DNA of 64,000 nucleotides from Capra hircus (taxonomy: Eukaryota; Chordata; Mammalia; Artiodactyla; Bovidae). The DNA lies in contig NC_030827.1 in NCBI RefSeq assembly GCF_001704415.2, positions 43,032,271 to 43,096,270 of the forward strand. The letters are read 5' to 3'. The position numbers and the translations under genes were made by a program. Of this stretch, positions 1-12,435 are shown in pieces (position 1 is the first letter of the stretch; each line of letters starts with the position of its first letter). Below the pieces are notes generated by a model, which did no database searches, had not been told where the DNA came from, and saw only the letters and a list, made by a program, of their open reading frames with translations.

Positions 1-340
1 TGTTTCCCTGTAAATTCAGGTACAATTCATTTTCTCTAGATGAAGGTGGTGGTGATGGAACTAGGATTGTGTTGCTCAACATTCTCAAATCCTTTTTGTG
101 GAATCATGTGCCTCAGAGTTTGGATCTTTATTAGTGTTCTTATCTTATGCCAGGCATTCCTTTACAGATTACTGCTTCCATCAGAATTTCACTGGCTTCA
201 TTAACAACATAGATAAAGCCTGGCAACAGGGATATAGAAAATTAAGGATGTCTCCACTTTTCATTCTCTAGAAATACTATAATATAAAAAAATTGATTGT
301 GCTAAAATGCTGAAGAGGTTATCCTTGCTCTTAGGACCAT
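1..340. other. Unassigned unique sequence
   Basis: AT-rich sequence with no recognisable repeat, exon or RNA. Its last 7 bases (GGACCAT, 334-340) are the left copy of the duplication flanking the next element. Confidence 0.5.
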
Positions 341-873
341 TGCTGTTGTTCAGTCACTCAGTCGTGTCTGACTCTTTGTGGCCTCATGGACTGCAGCATG
401 CCAGGTTTTTCTGTCCTTCACTATCTCCCGGAGTTTGTTCAAACCCATGTTCATTGAATTGGTCATGCCATCCAACCATCTCATCCTCTGTCACTAGCCC
501 TTAATCTTTCCTATGATCAAGGTCTTTTTCCAATGAGTTGACTCCTCACATCAGGTGGCCAAAACATTGGAGCTTCAGCTACATCATCAGTCCTTATAAT
601 GAATATTCAGAGTTGATTTCCTTTAGTACTGACTGGTTTGATCTCCTTGCAGTCCATGGGACTCTCAAGAGTCTTCTCCAAAACCATAATTAAAAGCATC
701 AATTCTTCAGTGCTCAGCCTTCTTTATGGTCCCACTCTCACATCCATTCATGACTACTGGAAAAATCATAGCTTTGACTATGAGGACCTTTGTTGGCAAA
801 GTGATGTGTCTGCTTTGTAATGCACTGCCTAGATTTGTCATAGCTTTTCTTCCAAGGAGCAAGGGTCTTCTCG
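341..873 (-). mobile_element. BovB (RTE LINE) 3' piece, 5'-truncated
   Basis: Read on the minus strand this is the last 530 bp of BovB: the C-terminal part of ORF2, then the 3' end typical of the BovB and Bov-A families (GAGTCAGACACGACTGAGTG near 350-370). A 7-bp direct repeat GGACCAT flanks it (334-340 and 874-880), consistent with target-primed insertion. Many substitutions and stops mark it as old. It has no coding capacity. Confidence 0.9.
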
Positions 874-1710
874 GGACCATATGACTGTCAAATATCATGT
901 AAAGTCTAAAGAATCAGTTCAAAAAAAGTAAAATTACAAATACATTGTAGCACATTGGATTTTTATTGCTAGAACTAGAATTCTTGAAAAGTTATTTTAG
1001 AAAAAATAAAACAAGCTGCGAGTCTTTCCTATCCAGTTGCTAAGTTGCCCTGATAATCTCATGTTCTCATTTACAAAGAAGTGTTAGGTTACTAAAGGGG
1101 ATAAATGATGCTTTAAAGTTCTGTCTCTATTATTCAAAAGCATGCTTCAATACCTCTGCAGAATCTGTTTCTTTTTCATTTTTCATGCGTATCAACATAA
1201 CAAACAAAATAAGTAGGAGGAAGATCTCTATCATACTTCTCTAAGAAGAATGGATAGTAAAATTGAGATAGCTCACTCAGGAGTTCTCTGTATCCATACT
1301 GGTTGCATTAGGGTAGGATGACATAGGACACAACAGCATATCAGACCCGAAAAAACTAAAAGAGATTGCTGTCTTCTCTTGTATGCGAATGTGTGTGTGT
1401 GTGAGTGTGTGTGTGTGTGTGTGTGACATACACATGTCAGATATTACTGGTTAGATTAGATTGCAGGTTGTAGCCCTAGTTACTGGGAATATAACTGTAG
1501 AGTGATTGCATTTTCTGAATTGTTGAAGAATATAGAATTGAGCTAAGGGTAAGAATTACAGCCATTTTTAGACTTCAAGTGTCAATCAAAAATAACTCTA
1601 TTCATTAGAGATAGAGATTTGAATTAATTTTGAAAGATTCCTTCATTTTAGAAAAAATACTTTAACAGGGATGCGTTGGTAAAGAAACAGTACTCTTCTT
1701 GAATAGGGAA
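874..1710. other. Unassigned AT-rich sequence
   Basis: No gene or interspersed repeat recognised. It contains the GT microsatellite at 1391-1425. Confidence 0.45.
1391..1425. repeat. (GT)n microsatellite
   Basis: About 17 GT units with one GA interruption. No SINE lies next to it, so it is not obviously a SINE tail. Confidence 0.9.
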
Positions 1711-1918
1711 GGGCTTTGCTTGTAGCTCAGTTGGTAAAGAATCTCCGTGCAGTGTAGGAGGCCCAGGTTTGATCCTGGGTTGGAATGATCCCCTGGAGAG
1801 GGAAAGAGCAACCCACTCCAGTATCCTTGCTTAAGAAATCTCATGGATAGAGGAGTCTGGTGGGCCATAGCCCATGGGGTTGCAAAGAGTCAGGCATGAC
1901 TGAGCAACTAACACTTAC
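1711..1918 (+). mobile_element. Bov-tA SINE
   Basis: A tRNA-Glu-like head (GGGCTTTGCTTGTAGCTCAG, then a GGTTTGATCCTGG B-box) leads into the Bov-A body ending TCAGGCATGACTGAGCAACT. Nearly full length (about 208 bp). RNA polymerase III derived and dependent on a LINE (BovB in ruminants) for mobility. Confidence 0.92.
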
Positions 1919-1925
1919 TTTCTTA

Positions 1926-3049
1926 CTTAGGAAATGGGGAGATAAAATGAACTTTGTATTAAGATATATGTGGTATATCTTTATTGTGGTAGGATCTGGA
2001 TCCTGAGGTTTTAGCATAACTGCTCACTGGTGGTACGAGTTTGTAGAACAAGTTGGATTCTGTTTAAAGCGAAGACAAAGCAACTTTATTATTTATTTTT
2101 ATTGACACCTTTTTCAAATTGCCTGTATTGGACCACTCTTTCCTGCACCTAGTCTAAATAAATGTGCTCACAAATGCTATAGATTATGTTTAAAACTTCT
2201 CATGTATTAACTCAGCCATAGTTTAAAGGTGTTAAAATTCTAATTTTACCAAATTAAAGCTTTTCTATCTCATCTCCCCTGTTTTACACCCAGCTTTGGC
2301 TGGATTCAGGTTTGAAAACTGACACAGTGTGTTTAAAAATGAGAACTTCAAGCCGAAAAAATAAAAGCTATTATTGTTTAAATCTTAACTTTAGTATATT
2401 TTTATTTTAGATTCAGTGGATAATATACAATGTTTATAGAAGTTTTAAACCCCTCCCCCAAATTGGAGAATCCATAATAATATGAGAAAGAAATTACAGA
2501 TTTATGTTTGTATTAGACATTAAGCCCACATGGTTAGAAAAATGCCTAGTGTGTAAATATTGGGAAGACATAATTTCCAAATTACATAAAGTATTCCAGA
2601 AAACAAAAGAAGACAAGAAGCTATTCAGTTTATTTTATGATATTAATATTTTCACTATCAAAAGTAGGTAAGAACAGCATAGAAACTATAAGAATATAGG
2701 AAAACACATAAGTTAACTTTAATCAAGCAAGCAAGCAACAAAATAATTCCAAAACCCATGAGTCAATCTCAAGTATTCATGTGGAAGTGGACATTTTAAA
2801 TAAAGCATTCTTAAAATAAGTATATCATTGTATTAAAAAAAACAGATAGCCATGTTAGTTTTTCATCATGCCTTGCAATAACAAGATATTTCAACATTAA
2901 AGAGAATATCAAATTGAAAATATTTATAATATGCTAAAGCAAAAGCATATTAATTTCAGTTGAAGTGTCACAAAATGTTTTGAAACTTCAAGATCCATTT
3001 GGATGTGACTGTGTATGTGTCGTTTAAGAAAGAAGAGAGACAGAGAGGG
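1926..3049. other. Unassigned AT-rich sequence
   Basis: No convincing gene, RNA or repeat. Parts may be very old L1 but I cannot align them by eye. Confidence 0.4.
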
Positions 3050-3660
3050 AAATTTTCAGCAACACTTATACTTAGTGAAAAAAAACATTAAAAGCAACTC
3101 AAATTAAACAACATAGGCAGGATGACTGCCCTCACTAATACTATTCAGTAATGAAATAGCCACTAGATTTCTGGTAAAATAAATGCTGTGAAAGAGAAAT
3201 AATAGTGTAAAAACAAGAAAAGAAAGGACAAATCTTTCATTATTTGTAGAAAATGTAATAATTCATATAGAAAATGAAATAAAATCAATTGAGAAATATG
3301 AGAATTTAATGATACAAGCAAATACAATATTAGTATAAATTTAATAGATTTATTAAGCATCAACAAAAGCTATTTCAAAATATAAGAGAAGGAAGTTTTC
3401 ATCTGAAGTAGCAAAATTATAAAATAAATTGAAAGAGAACTAACACAATTATGCAGTACCCATATATAGAGAAATATAAAACTGTCACCAAAATAAATTT
3501 CTGATGAATTTAAGAAAGATAGACAAAATATTTTATGAGAAAAAGAGTTGGAAAATCAGTTTAGAATAGCAAATTATAGCTATAGCTATGACAACAGCAA
3601 ATGTCATCTTAGACACAATATGAAATGCAAAACAAAAGCAAAAGATATATTGATGACTTT
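3050..3660 (+). mobile_element. Possible ancient L1 ORF2 remnant
   Basis: A-rich plus strand with short stretches resembling the 3' half of mammalian L1 ORF2, such as the 'aaataaattgaaagagaactaacacaattatgcagtaccc' region at 3421-3462 and the text around 3100-3160. Heavily diverged with no open frame. A profile search is needed to confirm it. Confidence 0.35.
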
Positions 3661-3787
3661 TGAACTTCTGAACCCAGAATAAATATCATTTAAAATTTTT
3701 AAAAAAGATTTATAGGAAATATTTTAAATATTTATAACAAGTCAGAAAGAAAAGACAAATATTTGAATAGAAAATGAAGTAAAGAAT

Positions 3788-4395
3788 TGCTGTTGTTCGG
3801 TTACTCAGTCCTGTCTGACTCTTTGCGACCTCATAGACTACAGCACTACAGGCTTACCTGTCTTTCATCAACTCCTGGAGCTTGCTCAAACTCATGTCCA
3901 TTGAGCTGGTCATGCCATCTCATCTTCTATTGTCCCCTCTCCTCCTGCCTTCAATCTTTCTGAGCATCAGGGACTCTGCATATCAGGTGGCCAAAGTATT
4001 GGAGCTTCAGCTTCAGCATCTGTCCTTCCAATGAATATTCAGGGTTGATCTCTTTTAGGATTGATTTGTTTAATCTCCTTGCAGTCCAAGGGACTCTCAA
4101 GAGTCTTCTCCAATACCACAGTTTGAAAGCATCAATTCTTCAGCTCTCAGCCTTCTTTATGGACTCCTTCTCACATCCATACATGACTACTGTAAAAACC
4201 ATAGCTTTGTTGGCAAAGTAATGTCTGCTTTTTAATATGCTGTCTAGGTTGATCATAGCTTTTCTTCCAAGGAGCAAGCGTCTTTTAATATCATGGCTGC
4301 ATTCACCATCCACAGTGATTTTGGAGACCAAAAAAATAAAGTCTTTCACTGTTTCCCATTCTTTTGCCATCTATTTGCCATGAAGGAATGAGAAC
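3788..4395 (-). mobile_element. BovB 3' piece
   Basis: Minus-strand BovB from within ORF2 (the segment encoding GRKAMINLDSILKSRH, about 4215-4265) to the 3' end near 3788. A 76-codon ORF2 remnant stays open at 4140-4370 but the copy is otherwise broken. It shares orientation with the next BovB, 45 bp away. Confidence 0.9.
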
Positions 4396-4439
4396 TGTCA
4401 GTTTACTAAATAAGATATTTTAGTCTCTAGTGATAGATA

Positions 4440-5081
4440 GAAACTCTTTGTAACCCCATGGACTGCAGCACAGCAGGCTTCAATGTCCTTCACCATCTAC
4501 TGGAGCTTGCTCAAACTCATGTCCATTACGTCGGTGATGCCTTCCAATTATTTCATCCTCCATCGCCTCCTTCTCCTGCCTTCAACCTCTTCTAGTATCG
4601 GTGTTTTTTTCCAGTGAGTTGGTTCTTTGCATCAGTTGGCCAAAGTACTGAAGCTTCAGCTTCAGTATCAGTCTTTCCAATGAATATTCAGGCTAGTCTT
4701 CTCAAAACATCACAGTTTAAAGGCACCAATTCTTCAGCACTCAGCCTTTTTACTTGTCTAGCTCTCACATCTGTACATGACTACCGGGAAAGTCATAGCT
4801 TTGACAATATAGACCTTTGCAGGCAAAGTAATTTCCTTGCTTTCTAATACACTGTCTAGGTTTGCAATTGTTTTTCTTACAAGGAGCTAGTGTCTTTTAA
4901 TTTCATGGCTGCAGTCATCATCCACAGTGATTTTGCAGCCCAAGAGAATAAAGTCTGTCACTGTTTCCATATCTATTTGCCATGAAGTGATAGAACCAGA
5001 TGCCATGATCTTTGTTTTTTGAATGTTCAGTTTTAAGCCAGCTTTTTCATTCTCCTCTTTACCTTTATCAAGAGGCTCTTA
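4440..5081 (-). mobile_element. BovB 3' piece
   Basis: A second minus-strand BovB fragment beside the previous one. It covers the same ORF2 C-terminal region and reaches about 90 bp further upstream. Its 3' end is clipped (starts near 'gaaactctttgtaacccc'). The overlap in content shows two separate insertions, not one split copy. Confidence 0.88.
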
Positions 5082-5372
5082 AATTAAGGGAATTATGACT
5101 AAAATTAAGACATGCCCTTATTTTGAAATCAGCATGACAAAAATTGAAAGTTTGAATTGATCTAAATAGCATTTGATATAAATGTTGGAATGTAAATAGT
5201 TGAAGGCAGATTGGATGGCTATTTAACAATATCTATTAAAACACCACATACTCGCAATAGTACTACACTTCAATGTATGTTCAAAGCAACTTTCACAAGA
5301 ATGATGGTGACAGGGAGATTTGAAATAGTGAAAACTAAAATTTTGACAGATGTAGACATTCATCCATATGTT

Positions 5373-5540
5373 GGGCTTCTCGGTGGCTCAGATGGTAAAG
5401 AATATGCCTGCAATGGGGGACACCTGGGTTCAATCCCTGGGTTGGAAAGATGCCCTTGAAAAGGGAATGCCCTGGAGAATTCCATGGACATAGAGGAGCC
5501 TACAGTCAATGGTGTCATAAAGAGTTGATTCAGACGTTTT
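5373..5540 (+). mobile_element. Bov-tA SINE, diverged
   Basis: tRNA-Glu-like head GGGCTTCTCGGTGGCTCAGA with B-box GGTTCAATCCCTGG, then a body with internal deletions (the AATGGCAACCCACTCCAGTA stretch is mostly missing). Confidence 0.88.
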
Positions 5541-5624
5541 CTATGTAATCCAATGCAGTGGTTAAAAATATTAGAAGATATTTATGCGTATTTATAAAAA
5601 TACCCTTACTATATTTAAAAAATG

Positions 5625-5760
5625 TCTGTATGCTTCTGTGTGCCAGACACTGACCTAAGAATGAGTCATTAACAGAGTGATCCTCCCAAAATATTGTGAA
5701 GCAAAAATATTGTTAGAGCCACTTCACAGGTGGGAATAATGAGTCACAAAGAAATAAAAA
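5625..5760 (+). repeat. MIR SINE remnant
   Basis: Contains the MIR core pattern: 'tgtgtgccagacactgacctaag', then 'gatcctcccaa', 'cttcacaggtggg' and 'gagtcacaaagaaat'. An old pan-mammalian SINE with many changes. Confidence 0.65.
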
Positions 5761-6573
5761 TAGAAACAATATTATGTTTTTCCTTAGATTCCTATGTAAG
5801 TTTGTAATTATATTTAGTAATTGAGATAGAAGAGAGTAAACTGGTAATGGTTGTTTCCTTTCAGAGTAGGGTGGACTGTGAGCATAATATTCATGGGAAA
5901 TCAGCTTAACCTGTACAAATTGACCATTTTTTAACAAAGTAACAATCGTTTAAAAATATATTAATATTTAGTGTAAGAGTTGTAGCTCCAGGAATGTTAG
6001 TGTATTAAATTGTATCTTGAAAACAAAAATCTTTATCTGAAAAATACTCTTATTTAAATATTTTACATATTTTATTATGACACCAATAATTTAAAAAATA
6101 ATCCATAGGTAATAAGAATTGAAAATACTTAGTAAATATCATAAATGTAATGATATATACAAAAATCAATTAAAATTCATTTTCAGTGTAAATAAAATCT
6201 AAATTGCTTCTGACATAATGTAAATGTCAAAAGACAGATTAAAATATATCTTGGTACAACTGGCTTCTGTACATTCAATATTAAGAACTGCACATACTAC
6301 ACACAAACAGAAATGAAGCATAAATTTAAGTTAATCGTAATATTTGGGGAATTTGAGCTTCTGCTTAATTAAACCTTTCCAATGTCAAGACTTGTTTGGT
6401 TAGTTTATTTTTTCCCTACCTATTAAGCATCATTGAGCATTTAAGATACAAATAAGGAAATGCTCAAAAAAACAAAATGACAATAGTATGTTAAAAGGAC
6501 TGACTTGAAGGAGCTTCCAAAATACTTAACATAATGCTAAAGCTGCAAAAATATGCAAACATACTTTTGGAGT
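5761..6573. other. Unassigned AT-rich sequence
   Basis: No gene or repeat recognised. Very AT-rich, which is usual for old intergenic DNA. Confidence 0.45.
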
Positions 6574-6795
6574 GGGCTTTCCTGGTGGCTCAGAGGGCAA
6601 AGAATCTTCCTGCAATGCAGGGACCTGGGTTCAATCCCTGGGTTGGAAAGATCCCCTGGAAAAGGAAATGGCAACCCACTCCAATATTCTTGATTGGAGA
6701 ATCCCATGGGTAAAGGAGCCTGGTAGCTTACGGTCCATGGGGTCACAAAGAGTCGGACATGACTGAGCAAATAACACACACATACACACACATCA
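6574..6795 (+). mobile_element. Bov-tA SINE with CA-rich tail
   Basis: Full-length tRNA-Glu-like head and Bov-A body. The 3' tail grades into a short ACACAC run (6774-6793), as often seen in this family. Fairly well preserved. Confidence 0.93.
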
Positions 6796-6964
6796 CATAT
6801 GCTTTAGATTATAACCCAAAGTAGAAAATAAATATTAATGAGTTTCTATTGATATGAATAAGTGATTGAATAATTAAGTGGAAGAAGTGACAATGTCAGG
6901 CACAAATTCCAAATGAATTATCTAAGAACCTGTCCCTCAAGGAAGTGAAACTTAACTCTTCATC

Positions 6965-7085
6965 CCTTACATATGGGTGGAACTTAGTGATAGAACAAGC
7001 TGGTCATGGGATAAACTGGACCTCTCTCAGTCTGTACACATTTTCTGTAAATCCAAAACCATCCTAAAATGAAAAAAATGTTTAT
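6965..7085 (+). mobile_element. Possible ancient L1 3' end
   Basis: The 3' end 'tctgtaaatccaaaaccatcctaaaatgaaaaaa' resembles the terminus of old mammalian L1 3' UTRs, followed by an A-rich end. Short and diverged. Confidence 0.35.
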
Positions 7086-8934
7086 TTATAAAATGATGGA
7101 ATATATAGTCATATTTTGGAGTCATCACCACTAGCAACTGAACAAAAACAACCATTTGAACATGAGTAAATGGGGCTGTATACTTCTCTTAGTAGACACA
7201 GATATATGAGTATATATGACTAGGAGTGGAAATGCTTATGAACAACAGAAAATAACATGGTCAATTATTTTAAAATATATATATCAGTTGGATTTGTTTT
7301 GAGGCTTGTATATTTATGATAAAATATGAGTGAAGTGAGAGAGCTGTTTGTGGATTTCAGGATTTGATATCTGTTATTAATATCGTGACATTTTAGGGTC
7401 TACAAGCATTTACTCCTACTTTACCCATAGTTTAATCTCCCACATAACTTGATGAATCTAGGAATTAAATTGATGTGTGTCAAATGCCCCACATCAGACA
7501 CCATGAGCTTGAATACCTTATTAACCTAAGTAATTATTCTGGCTACTAACATTGTTGGAGACTTTAGTTGCATCTGTCTGTACACTTGCTCTCCACTTCT
7601 GTGGGTCAAAACTCAGATCTACTTATTAAAAATTCCACAGTGACAAAGAGGAGAAAGAGATTAAAAAATCATTGTTAGGAAATAATCTGTTATTACTGTC
7701 TGAATATATAAACAGAAAACACACAATCTTCCACTGGAGTGTATAATGGATGTTGTCACTGAAAGGAAAGTGAGTCTTTCTCTATAACTATGAAGTCTGC
7801 CAGTATAAATTGGTTGTGTATGAAGATAGCTTGTATATGAAAAGTTTTTCATTCACTTACTTGCAGTTCAAAAAACATGAAAAGAAAACTGAGTTTAAAT
7901 AATTCAAATTTAATAAGAATCCCATTATTTTTGTTCCAAACTTGTCCTCTTCTTTTTTACAGTTGTTGAACTGTGCAATATTTAGGTGAATATCTACTTG
8001 TATATATACTTATAACAAATATGGGGGTATGAAAATATACTGATTTTTTAAAATAACTTTATTTATTTCATTCTTTTAATGTAGGAAAATGACAATCATA
8101 GGAGAGGGAAAATTCTCACTTGAATTATCTCTCCTCTGTCTCTCTCTCTTTCAGCAATTTTTGAGCCACTTGCAGAGTTAACATATCTTTTGCATCTGTT
8201 ATGAAGCTGGTATAGGAATGTTGTAACTTCTTGGCTGAAAATACTTATATTTTACTGTAACTGCCTACTTCAGTGGTCTTTTGATTGTAGGATATGCACC
8301 TTGGTCTGAAGGGTTTATTTGAAAGCCTCTCTCCCTGCAGGATTATACTGTCATGTCAGGGAATTACACTCCCCAGGTATAGCATAAACTCCAAGAGGAA
8401 CAGGAGGCAGTCTATGAACAACCCACTTCCCTCTTCCTTCACTCCTAGGGTAGAAAAACTAAGGTGTGATTGCATCCTTTCTCATAGTCTGTCCATGTGC
8501 TTTTACATTCTTTGTGGGTGCTGGTTTCCTGCCCTTTCCTATCTCACCTCTCTACTGCTCTGAAATTGTTTCTGCATCTCTCAAAAAATAACACTTGCAC
8601 TTTGATCTTTGTCTTGGCTTCTGTTTTTGAGGGAGCAGAGATTAAGGAAGATGGTCTGAGTGAGTGTAGAAAAGAGAATAGAAGAGAGTGAGAAAATGGT
8701 TTCGTTTTAAATATGTAAAACCTTAAATCCGGCAAATGTTGATGCAACCAATGGCAAAAGTAAACATTCACATAACACAAATTTTCATGTTATGTGTCAT
8801 TTGCTAAACTGCTATATCTAAATAATTTCCTTAAATCACTCTAATACTTGAATATTTCATTATCTATACTAGTAACATCGTGTCAATTTCAACATAAGAT
8901 ATACTATATGGGAGCAATTAAGTGATTTATTGCT
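7086..8934. other. Unassigned sequence
   Basis: No recognisable gene. Short open frames at 8294-8563 and 8497-8691 lack known domains, overlap an unrelated minus-strand frame and look like chance. A short TC run lies near 8131-8152. Confidence 0.45.
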
Positions 8935-8947
8935 TAGTTGTAGCACT

Positions 8948-9200
8948 GCTGCTGCTGCTACTAAGTCGTTTCAGTCGTGTCCGACTCTGTGTGACCCCAT
9001 AGACAGCAGCCCACCAGGCTCCCCGTCCCTGCGATTCTCCAGGTAAGAACACTGGAGTGGGTTGCCATTTCCTTCTCCAATGCATGAAAGTGAAAAGTGA
9101 AAATGAAGTCACTCAGTCGTGTCTGACTCTTAGCGACCGCATGGACTACAGCCCACCAGACTCCTCCGTCCATGGGATTTTCCAGGCAAGAGTACTAGAG
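8948..9200 (-). mobile_element. Bov-A2 SINE with 13-bp TSD
   Basis: Two related Bov-A monomers joined by the linker 'atgcatgaaagtgaaaagtg'. The CAGCAGCAGC tail of the sense strand appears as GCTGCTGCTGCT at the left edge. It is flanked by TAGTTGTAGCACT at 8935-8947 and 9201-9213, a perfect TSD, so this is a complete and fairly recent insertion. Confidence 0.96.
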
Positions 9201-9250
9201 TAGTTGTAGCACTAATTAGGCAAATTTTTATGTGTCACAATTAATGTTTT

Positions 9251-10052
9251 TATTTTTTTTATTTTTATTTTTACTTTATTTTACTTTACAATACTGTATT
9301 GGTTTTGCCATACATTGACATGAATCCACCACAGGTATATGTGAGTTCCCAAACATGAACCCCCTTCCCACCTCCCACCCCATACCATCTCTCTGGATCA
9401 TCCCTGTGCACCAGCCCCAAGCATCCTGTATCCTGCATCAAACATAGACTGGTGATTCGTTTCTTACATGATAGTTTACATGTTTCAATGCCATTCTCCC
9501 AAATAATCCCACCCTCTCCATCTCCCTCAGAGTCCAAAAGTCCACTCTACACATCTGTGTCTCTTTTGCTGTCTCGCATACAGGGTCATCATTGCCATCT
9601 TTCTAAATTCCATATATATGTGTTAGTATACTGTATTGGTGTTTTTCTTTCTGGCTTACTTCACTCTGTATAATCAGCTCCAGTTTCATCCATCTCATCA
9701 GAACTGATTCAAATGTATTCTTTTTAATGGCTGAGTAATATTCCATTGTGTATATGTACCACAGCTTTCTTATCCATTCATCTGTTGATGGACATCTAGG
9801 TTGTTTCCATGTCCTGGCTATTATAAACAGTGCTGTGATGAACATTGGGGTACATGTGTCTCTTTCAATTCTGGTTTCCTTGGTGTGTATGCCCAGCAGT
9901 GGGATTGCTGGGTCATAAGGCAGTTCTATTTGCAATTTTTAAAGAAATCTCCACACTGTTCTCCATAGTGGCTGTACTAGTTTGCATTCCCACCAACAGT
10001 GTAAGAGGGTTCCCTTTTCTCCACACCCTCTCCAGCATTTATTGCTTGCAGA
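9251..10052 (-). mobile_element. L1 LINE, 5'-truncated, 15-bp TSD
   Basis: T-rich left edge (the poly(A) tail on the minus strand), 3' UTR, then the ORF2 C-terminus. A minus-strand frame at 9603-9935 carries the L1 ORF2 hallmarks LPYDPAIPLLGI, DTCTPMFI and YTMEYYSAIKKN. A perfect TSD CACAATTAATGTTTT lies at 9236-9250 and 10053-10067. About 800 bp, clearly recent compared with other L1s here, and too truncated to move itself. Confidence 0.96.
9603..9935 (-). pseudogene. L1 ORF2 C-terminal remnant (110 codons)
   Basis: In the intact element ORF2 encodes the endonuclease/reverse transcriptase. Only the C-terminal region downstream of the RT is present here, so no catalytic residues remain. It stays open because the insertion is young, not because of visible constraint. 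It ends at the normal L1 ORF2 C-terminus (ILTHIYGI). Confidence 0.9.
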
Positions 10053-10067
10053 CACAATTAATGTTTT

Positions 10068-12102
10068 GCAATGGATGCTTTGATGAGTAAACAATGGACC
10101 ACAATAATATTAACTGTGTCACCAAAGGGGCAAATTTTCTTGAAGGAGAAAGGAAGACAAAATATCAAATAGGTATGATATCAAATATTAAACAGTTCTC
10201 TTAGAATTTCCAAGGGAATGACTCTCTGAGTCATTAGTAAATTAATTACATTAGTCACTGGAAAATAGAGGACTTTATGATCTGGTGCAGCATAAAGGAA
10301 GATGTATTAAAGAAATAGGTTTCAGGGCACTCACTGTACTTATTCATTATTTATTAAATATTTGCTAAACACAACTTTTGTGTGTTGCTGTTTTATATCA
10401 TTGCACTCTAATCTATAATTTGAAGTGTTTTTTTTTTTTTTTAAACCAAGGGTTTGTTGCCGTCTGCTAAAATAATTTCGAACTGACTACTAATTTCTAA
10501 AACTTCAAAGACCACTTATTGTACCATTGTAGAGAAGAGAGCAAGTTTCTCTCTCCATGTTGAGTGAAGGCTGTACTCTTTCTAGATTCTTGTTGTTGCA
10601 AGTATATAACCCAAGTACCCTGAGGTTCATAGAAGTTTCGAAAATAATCATAGGGTTTGCTAAAGGATAATTTCAGACAGATCTAAAGGAGAGAGTTTGA
10701 CAGATGCAATATTATATAATAACAATAAAGTAAATGATATTATGCTATATAATAACGGTTTTTGTTTTTTGGCATTTATATTAGCTAGACTTCTTCAAGA
10801 CCCTTTTAATTAATTATTTAATTCTTGGACTAACACTGTAGGTACTGCTTTTGACCATTTTGTATGTGTGAAAAATGAAGCCCAAAGCAGTAAACTAAAG
10901 TTTCCAAGACTATGGAGCAGGCCAGAGAAGTAACAGAAATACACACGCATAGAATGTTAAAGCCCATACTTCTCAATAGCAAGCAATGCCTAAGTAATCA
11001 TTTTGATGCTAAACTGATTTTAAAATATATGTGCAGCACATTGGCATATTTCTAAGTAAATGATTAAAAACTCATAGCTGATACTGGAAAAATTCAGGAT
11101 TTTATGAAGGAGACAATTTGTGTCTATATTGGTAATAGAAAAGACAAAGAAATAACTAAAATCATTTCTCTAACTTAATTAGCCTAACATTTTTCTCTCA
11201 GTGACATTTTCTTACCTGAAAGTTTAGAATTTTTTGTCTCTAGCATGTGTTTGTCATGGAAAACAAAGAGAGGGTACAAGAATTTTTAAAGAAAAAAGCA
11301 GGTTAGTGTGATTTTCCTACTTGGTTGTAGGAAGCATTATCAAAACTTATATCACAATATAAATTTATTCCTTATAAATGTCTAAATTGTGAATTGTGTG
11401 ACTAATTTGTGTGAAATAAGAACATCAGCTCCCTTCATTATAAAAATGACTTTCTATACTTGGCAGCATGAAATAGCTATCTTTTTTTTCTTCTTCATCT
11501 ACATTTGCTGTCTAAACCAGATATTTAATCTCTTCTTTACTAAAACCATATTTATATATAACTAACAACTTTATAGTTCTTGCATCATAGGGTGGTATTT
11601 ATTCATCTTATTGTTTCTGTGGTTCTTTGGCTATCTAAAATTATTTTACATAAAAAGTGAGTTTGTAAAAGCCTTTAGGATTGTATCATTTAATAGACAT
11701 TTTTGTATGTTCATTTATATTATTTTATCTTGGCTGATTCAATAATTCATTAGGGAGAACTGTTTTTGGAGTTGCTAGCACAGAGAGGACAAATGACAGA
11801 GAATAATCACTCCTGACTAACAACTTTGTTAACAACTATTCAATGAATTTAATCCTTTCTGGAATGCTGCCACCATTTATTTTTTGGCATAGTGACATAT
11901 TAGATTCTGCACCAGTAGTTCTCATGTACTCCCAGAAATACTCTTCTAATTTTCAAAGTACTTGGGAAAATTTAGCATGAACTGACCAGAGATTCTACTA
12001 TAAAAAGAAATAGGATATAACTTTAAAAGTTACGAGTCTGTTATTAAGAGATAAAAGAAGCAAGAGCGAAATTCATGATGAACTAAAATATACTCATCAA
12101 AA
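10068..12102. other. Unassigned sequence with T-run and MIR
   Basis: No gene recognised. It holds a 15-base T run at 10428-10442 and a MIR near 10800-10985. The rest is AT-rich unique-looking DNA. Confidence 0.45.
10800..10985 (+). repeat. MIR SINE remnant
   Basis: Follows the MIR order: 'ctaacactgtaggtactg', 'gaccattttgtatgtgtgaaaaatgaagcccaaagcag', 'agtttccaagactatggagcaggccagag', then 'aagcccatacttct'. Old and diverged. Confidence 0.6.
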
Positions 12103-12424
12103 GCTGTTGTTGTTATTCAGTCTCTAAGTTGTGTCTGACTCTGCAACCTCATGGACTGAAGAACACCAGACTCCTCTGTCCTCCACTGTCTCCCGGAGTT
12201 TGTGCAAAATCATGTCCATTGAATCTGTAATGCTATCTAATCATCCCATGCTCCCCCTCCCTCTTCTTTTTCCTTCCATTTTTCCCAGCAGAAGGGTCTT
12301 TTCCAATGAGTTGATTGTTCTCATCAGGTGTCCAAAGTACTGCAGGTTCAGCTTCAGTATGAGTCCTTCCAATGAATATTCAGGGTTGATTTCCTTTAGG
12401 ATTGATCACTTGATCTTGTAGTCC
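12103..12424 (-). mobile_element. BovB 3' piece
   Basis: Last ~320 bp of BovB on the minus strand, ending with the CTGAATAACAACAACAGC-type terminus. It stops 11 bp before the longer BovB at 12436 and has the same orientation. Its 5' break is inside ORF2. Confidence 0.88.
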
Positions 12425-12435
12425 GATCAAACATT

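Noticed and set aside
6574..6650. Bov-tA heads as functional tRNA-Glu genes
   Set aside because: The heads lack a proper acceptor stem and anticodon arm and are fused to the Bov-A body; they are SINE promoters.
8294..8691. Overlapping 64-89-codon open frames
   Set aside because: No domain, no splice context and a competing frame on the other strand; length is within chance for this region.
11895..11960. Possible hAT (MER5-like) remnant ('accagtagttctcatg')
   Set aside because: Similarity limited to about 15 bases; cannot be supported by eye.
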